Shown piece by piece: positions 63,333 to 64,000 of a stretch of DNA of 64,000 nt (its first letter is position 1; each line of letters starts with the position of its first letter). The notes beneath the pieces are model-generated. The model made no database searches. It was not told the origin of the DNA and worked only from the letters and a program-made list of their open reading frames with translations. This DNA is from Ponticaulis profundi (lineage in GTDB: Bacteria; Pseudomonadota; Alphaproteobacteria; Caulobacterales; Hyphomonadaceae). Location: assembly GCF_042659465.1 (NCBI RefSeq), contig NZ_JBHSSW010000013.1:1-64000 (forward strand), read 5' to 3'. The position numbers were made by a program, and so were the translations under genes.

Positions 63333-63706
63333 AACATCCGTCTTTCGACACGTGTGTTTTGCCACGATATCAATTTCGAATTAGTTAACAGATACGCGAA
63401 AAAAATTCATACTCAACCAAAAACCAAGAAAAGTTGGAATACAGGACAAGTTATACACAGCTTCATTCAAAATCAGCATCGTTACTTCCCTTGTTGTCAC
63501 GCTATTGCGCCACAAGAAAACAAAGCAAACAGTCGATTGTCAGGAAGATTGACCATGTTTTGTTTTATCTGTTTTTGTGTACAGATTGTCGCACCCTACG
63601 AAGGTCGCATGTATTCGTCTTCTCAATCATGAGGCGCAACGAAGATCGCGCAAAGAAAAAGGGCAGACCTGCGCCTGCCCTTTCAACAATCCCAATGAAC
63701 GAACGT

Positions 63707-64000
63707 CTATGCTGCGCGGATACTCGACAGGAACTTGCTGACCTCCTGGCGAAGCCTGTCAGCCTGGCTGCCAAGCTCTGACGATGCGCTGACAACCTGC
63801 GCCGCAGCGGAGCCGGTTTCCGTCGCACCCTGCTGAACGCCCGCAATGTGAGAGGTCACCTCACGCGTTCCGTCGGCAGCTTCCCGCGTATTTCGGGCAA
63901 TCTCGCGAGTCGAGGTCGACTGTTCCTCAACGGCCGCATTGATCGCCATCGATACCTGGTTGATCTCGGAAATCGTCTGGTGGATCTGATTGATCGCAGC
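63707..64000 (-). CDS. Methyl-accepting chemotaxis protein, C-terminal end (partial)
   Basis: The last 97 codons of a chemoreceptor or related receptor-like protein, whose start lies beyond the window edge. The visible part is the closing helix of the signalling bundle: the frame is open to the edge, with TISEINQVSMAINAAVEEQS and then the repeat-like STREIARNTREAADGTREVT. The final residues EVSKFLSSIRAA match the usual end of the HAMP/MCP-signal proteins. Sensor domain and partner are unknown. Confidence 0.92.
   Translation of the reverse strand, partial: AAINQIHQTISEINQVSMAINAAVEEQSTSTREIARNTREAADGTREVTSHIAGVQQGATETGSAAAQVVSASSELGSQADRLRQEVSKFLSSIRAA

Larger units (their letters stand above)
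63152..63706. other. 555-bp gene-free stretch, AT-rich in its second half
   Basis: Between convergent xseA and the chemotaxis gene. It holds two hairpins with G/C-tract loops (listed separately), then an AT-rich part from about 63345 with a TTATACACA DnaA-box match at 63451. A 92-codon frame on the plus strand at 63354-63632 lacks a ribosome site and any recognisable pattern, so I do not call it a gene. Confidence 0.5.

Noticed and set aside
63354..63632. A 92-codon open frame on the plus strand in the gap after xseA
   Set aside because: No ribosome site, odd composition (many Cys, His, Asn), and no recognisable pattern; it lies in AT-rich, probably regulatory DNA.

Overview
The window is a chromosomal stretch from a Gram-negative alphaproteobacterium, most likely of the Caulobacterales/Hyphomonadaceae kind (inference from gene content and order, not from a database search). 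The evidence is an aroA-cmk-rpsA-ihfB block, an lptC-lptA-lptB-rpoN-hpf-ptsN block, a FYDLN-acid protein, a DUF4170 protein, a MidA/NDUFAF7 methyltransferase and two sets of lipid A genes. Coding is dense, with many 4-bp start/stop overlaps. I see no insertion sequence, prophage, CRISPR array or rRNA. The only RNA gene I can support is tRNA-Ala(GGC).

Layout. 0-11 kb: YceI, YbjN-like, UbiK, Lgt, MidA, DUF805, a SulP anion transporter, a NUDIX hydrolase, PgeF, Prs, a GNAT protein, NnrU, ribosomal L25 and Pth. 11-18 kb: tRNA-Ala, FYDLN protein, AroA, a GST, Cmk, ribosomal S1, IhfB and a Crp/Fnr regulator. 18-23 kb: a phosphorelay cluster with a single-domain receiver, a receiver plus pseudo-receiver protein, a degenerate histidine kinase and a large membrane PAS-PAS histidine kinase. 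23-29 kb: the rpoN/lpt block and RNase D. 29-32 kb: two adjacent paralogues that look like decayed GGDEF-EAL proteins, then a CreA-type lipoprotein. 32-43 kb: an MsbA-like ABC exporter, DUF4170, an inositol-phosphatase-family enzyme, PmbA/TldD, a cysteine phosphatase, and the lipid A operon (acyltransferase, WaaA, LpxK, LpxL-like). 43-45 kb: small membrane proteins, TrmO and a pseudouridine synthase. 45-53 kb: an operon of two cytochromes P450 plus a DUF2855 protein, followed by a hydrolase, an amidohydrolase, DUF1993 and a probable hotdog-fold protein. 53-56 kb: DUF1206, topoisomerase IB, MtgA and an APH-fold phosphotransferase. 57-59 kb: two tandem H-NOX / mini-HisKA gene pairs. 59-64 kb: PurD, a cytochrome c lipoprotein, an NTF2-like protein, XseA and the 3' end of a chemotaxis receptor gene.

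The most interesting system is at 56972-59128. Two complete H-NOX haem sensors are each followed by a 133-residue protein made only of a coiled coil and a HisKA-like helical hairpin, with no ATPase domain. The first mini-HisKA keeps the phospho-accepting histidine in an H-box that closely matches that of the large kinase at 20-23 kb. The second has arginine there. I infer a gas-sensing module that acts by phosphorylation in trans or by dimer exchange with a full-length kinase. Secondary points of interest are the degenerate GGDEF-EAL pair, the P450 operon with a perfect 12-bp palindrome in front of it, and three hairpins whose loops carry long G/C homopolymer tracts.
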